This document shows positions 62,066-64,000 of a stretch of DNA of 64,000 nucleotides, one piece after another. The stretch's first letter is position 1. The number at the start of each line of letters is the position of its first letter. Below the pieces are notes generated by a model, which was not told the origin of the DNA, ran no database searches, and saw only the letters and a program-made list of their open reading frames with translations. Origin of the DNA: Salinibius halmophilus (GTDB lineage Bacteria > Pseudomonadota > Gammaproteobacteria > Pseudomonadales > Natronospirillaceae); the NCBI RefSeq assembly GCF_003577475.1, contig NZ_QPEP01000006.1, forward strand, positions 135,583-199,582, in the 5' to 3' direction. Both the position numbers and the translations under genes were made by a program.

Positions 62066-62890
62066 ATGCAGAATTCTTGGTGGATGCGGTTGCTCAAAGG
62101 CAGCCTAATTGGAATTGCCGACCCGATACCTGGTGTATCCGGTGGCACCGTTGCTTACCTTACCGGTATGTACGACGAAATTATCGCTCGCACGAGTGGC
62201 TTTTTTTCTCATCCAGATGGTTGGCGGGTTAACTTTCTTTTTTTACTACCAATTGTAGTGGGTTTACTAGCTGGCATTTTCGGTTTTGCGCATCTGCTTG
62301 TGTGGTTGCTAGAGCACTACCCAGTGCAAACTCAACAAGGCTTTGTTGGCTTGGTGGCAGGTAGTTTGATAAGTCTTGTGTGGCAAGGAAAGCTGGTGCC
62401 TAGTCAAGGCAGTAGTATTGCAGCACTTGTGGTAGCGGCCTTGATTGCCTTTGCCTTTAGTATTATTCCCCGCCCAGAACTGACTGAGGCAATTATCTCG
62501 CCTGTTGGTGGTCAATGGTTGTTTATCTTTGTGGCTGGCATCGTAGCTGCTGCCACCATGTTAATACCGGGCATCAGTGGCTCTATGTTGCAGCTGTTGA
62601 TTGGCTCTTATGCCACCTATATCACTGCTGTTAAAACATTGAACTGGCCGGTCGTGCTGGTGTTCTTTGCCGGGGCCATCATCGGCATTGTGGCGGCAGC
62701 GAAAATAATGAATACCTTGTTTAACAAGTTCTACCAAGCCATGCAGGCACTGATTGGTGGCCTAGTAGTAGGCTCTATTATTGTGCTGTGGCCTTGGCAG
62801 CAAGATTTGGGCACGCAAGGGTTAGGCTTGTTAATCGCCTTTGTTATGGCTGGTGTGCCATTAGCTTTGCAGGGTAGGAGAGCACAATGA
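62066..62890 (+). CDS. DUF368 membrane protein (polyprenyl-phosphate translocase family)
   Basis: The 274-aa protein has about eight helices and two inverted signature segments: GIADPIPGVSGGTVAYLTGMYDEII-type near residue 17 and MLIPGISGSMLQLLIGSY near residue 168. DUF368 proteins were reported to flip undecaprenyl phosphate back across the inner membrane for cell-wall synthesis. No strong ribosome site is visible. It overlaps the next gene by four bases. Confidence 0.85.
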   Translation: MQNSWWMRLLKGSLIGIADPIPGVSGGTVAYLTGMYDEIIARTSGFFSHPDGWRVNFLFLLPIVVGLLAGIFGFAHLLVWLLEHYPVQTQQGFVGLVAGSLISLVWQGKLVPSQGSSIAALVVAALIAFAFSIIPRPELTEAIISPVGGQWLFIFVAGIVAAATMLIPGISGSMLQLLIGSYATYITAVKTLNWPVVLVFFAGAIIGIVAAAKIMNTLFNKFYQAMQALIGGLVVGSIIVLWPWQQDLGTQGLGLLIAFVMAGVPLALQGRRAQ

Positions 62891-63768
62891 AGTGGTTATG
62901 GCGTATTGCCCTAGTTGTATTTGCTAGTTATGGCGTTGTGTTTTGGCTTATTCCGCCGCAAAGCAAAGCCAGTTTTCATCATATAGAGCTGATTGCGCAC
63001 CAAGGTGGCAACCTAGAAAAACCCGATGCAACCGCCCTAGCATTTGACCATGCGGTTGCCGTGGGGGCTGATATATTGGAGATGGATGTTCATCTAAGTA
63101 AAGATGGTGTGCCCGTAGTGATTCATGATGCCTTAGTGGATCGAACCAGTAATGGCCAAGGCGCGGTTGCCGACTACACGGTTGCAGAGCTGAAAACCTT
63201 GAACTTTGCCCATTGGTGGCCAAATCACCAAACGCCCAGGGCCAATGAGCCAACTCCCTACCGAGCGCAGGGGGCGCAAATTCTCACATTAGAAGAGGTG
63301 TTCTTACGCTACCCCGGCAAGCGCTTGTCGGTTGAGCTAAAAACACCAGATCCAGCCCTTCGCAGCGAAGTGGTTGCGCTTTTGGACGAATACAATCGCT
63401 GGGGATCGGTGATTCTTGGTTCGTTTCATCAAACCACCATTGATGTGATTCGACGCGAGCATCCAGGAGCTTATACCTATGCTAGCGAAGAAGATGTCAT
63501 TGTATTTTATGTGTTGTCGTTATTGCGCTTGGAAGGCCTTTTTTGGCGAGACATCAGTGCCTTTGCTGTGCCAACCGAAGCAGCAGGCATCAACCTAGCG
63601 AGTAAGCGATTCATCGATGCTGCCCGCAAACGTGGTATTGCCGTGCACTATTGGACGATTAACGATGAAGCAACCATGCGCCAGTTGATCGATATGGGTG
63701 TGGACAGCATCATCACCGACCGCCCACAGTTGCTCAGGAATATCATCGACGAAGGGCTGCAACTGTAA
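62887..63768 (+). CDS. Membrane-anchored GDPD-like protein
   Basis: The 293-aa protein has an N-terminal membrane anchor (RIALVVFASYGVVFWLIP) and a GDPD TIM barrel. EMDVHLSKDGVPVVIHD and VELKTPDP are family-like, and TDRPQLLRNII closes the barrel. The first motif is altered: HRG-x-PENT reads HQGG...KPDAT, so one arginine and the Glu-Asn pair are changed. Activity on glycerophosphodiesters is therefore uncertain. GGAG precedes the ATG. It is coupled to the DUF368 gene, which suggests an envelope lipid substrate. Confidence 0.83.
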   Translation: MKWLWRIALVVFASYGVVFWLIPPQSKASFHHIELIAHQGGNLEKPDATALAFDHAVAVGADILEMDVHLSKDGVPVVIHDALVDRTSNGQGAVADYTVAELKTLNFAHWWPNHQTPRANEPTPYRAQGAQILTLEEVFLRYPGKRLSVELKTPDPALRSEVVALLDEYNRWGSVILGSFHQTTIDVIRREHPGAYTYASEEDVIVFYVLSLLRLEGLFWRDISAFAVPTEAAGINLASKRFIDAARKRGIAVHYWTINDEATMRQLIDMGVDSIITDRPQLLRNIIDEGLQL

Positions 63769-63785
63769 GCAATTTCTGCAGCCAG

Positions 63786-64000
63786 TCACTCTGCCGGCAG
63801 CGGCTGCAATAGTGCTTCTAAGTTAGTGCTATCAATCGTTGGGCTGTCGTAGAGCTTCTCAGCGAGCTGCTGTTTGGCGTGTTGTAGGCGAAGAATCCTG
63901 TCTTCAACACTATGTTCAACAATCAGCTTGTAGACGAATACAGGTTTATCTTGCCCAATGCGATGGGCGCGATCACTCGCTTGCGACTCACTTGCTGGGT
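63786..64000 (-). CDS. SNF2-family helicase, C-terminal end (partial)
   Basis: Only the last ~71 codons lie in the window. The translation shows motif VI of Swi2/Snf2 ATPases ([20 protein letters not shown]), followed by [23 protein letters not shown] and a short tail ending PLPAE. Such proteins remodel nucleoprotein or RNA polymerase complexes using ATP. The gene enters from the right edge, and its other domains cannot be seen. Confidence 0.88.
   Translation of the reverse strand, partial: PASESQASDRAHRIGQDKPVFVYKLIVEHSVEDRILRLQHAKQQLAEKLYDSPTIDSTNLEALLQPLPAE

Overview
The window reads as a dense, ordinary-looking chromosomal segment of an aerobic, probably marine gammaproteobacterium. The block tolC / nudF / DUF1249 / cpdA / yqiA / parE, the DUF6776-bactofilin-erpA cluster, hemCDXY, rpiA facing ilvA, 6S RNA upstream of fau, and waaA are all arrangements seen in the Pseudomonas/Oceanospirillales side of the Gammaproteobacteria. 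The genus cannot be fixed from sequence alone. There is no prophage, no intact insertion sequence, no rRNA operon and no CRISPR array.

Layout. 1-600: palindromic repeat array, a truncated tRNA-Phe 3' end and two intact tRNA-Phe genes. 0.65-8.4 kb: rpiA, ilvA, a 47-aa membrane ORF, fau with 6S RNA, a secreted protein of unknown role, a degenerate AstB homologue behind an astC-type aminotransferase, and ugpQ. 8.7-11.9 kb: Smr protein, two PAP2 phosphatases, tRNA-Leu, an orphan periplasmic protein. 11.9-15.4 kb (minus): ClC, hemJ, hemL. 15.5-25.8 kb: MITE-like element, DUF6776, bactofilin, erpA, GNAT, waaA, tolC (minus), nudF to parE, hpt. 25.9-30.3 kb: DUF2147 protein, cydABX (minus), rsmE. 30.3-35.7 kb: DUF4336 protein, BLUF photoreceptor, hemCDXY. 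35.7-41.3 kb: diguanylate cyclase, beta-barrel protein, CYTH triphosphatase, DUF47-pit phosphate uptake. 41.3-45.2 kb: sRNA candidate, hemN, argA, pyrF. 45.3-49.9 kb: solute-binding protein plus a large hybrid kinase. 49.9-56.3 kb: oligopeptide ABC transporter with msrA inside. 56.3-61.1 kb: SQR facing cydDC. 61.1-64 kb: repeat, a PBP-like protein, DUF368, a GDPD-like protein, and the C-terminus of a SNF2-type helicase.

Two themes recur. The first is haem and cytochrome bd: hemL, hemJ, hemC-D-X-Y, hemN, cydABX and cydDC are all here, and hemN and cydA share an FNR/Anr-like palindrome. The second is light: a BLUF protein sits just before hemC, and the hybrid kinase carries a PAS domain with most LOV-domain hallmarks, including the photoactive cysteine. 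Because haem precursors are photosensitisers and cytochromes absorb blue light, this pairing may be functional, but that is inference.

Most worth following up are the LOV-containing hybrid kinase encoded one base behind an orphan solute-binding protein, an unannotated minus-strand sRNA candidate between pit and hemN, an AstB homologue that has lost two of three catalytic-triad residues and sits behind two perfect hairpins, and three families of dispersed palindromic or MITE-like repeats.
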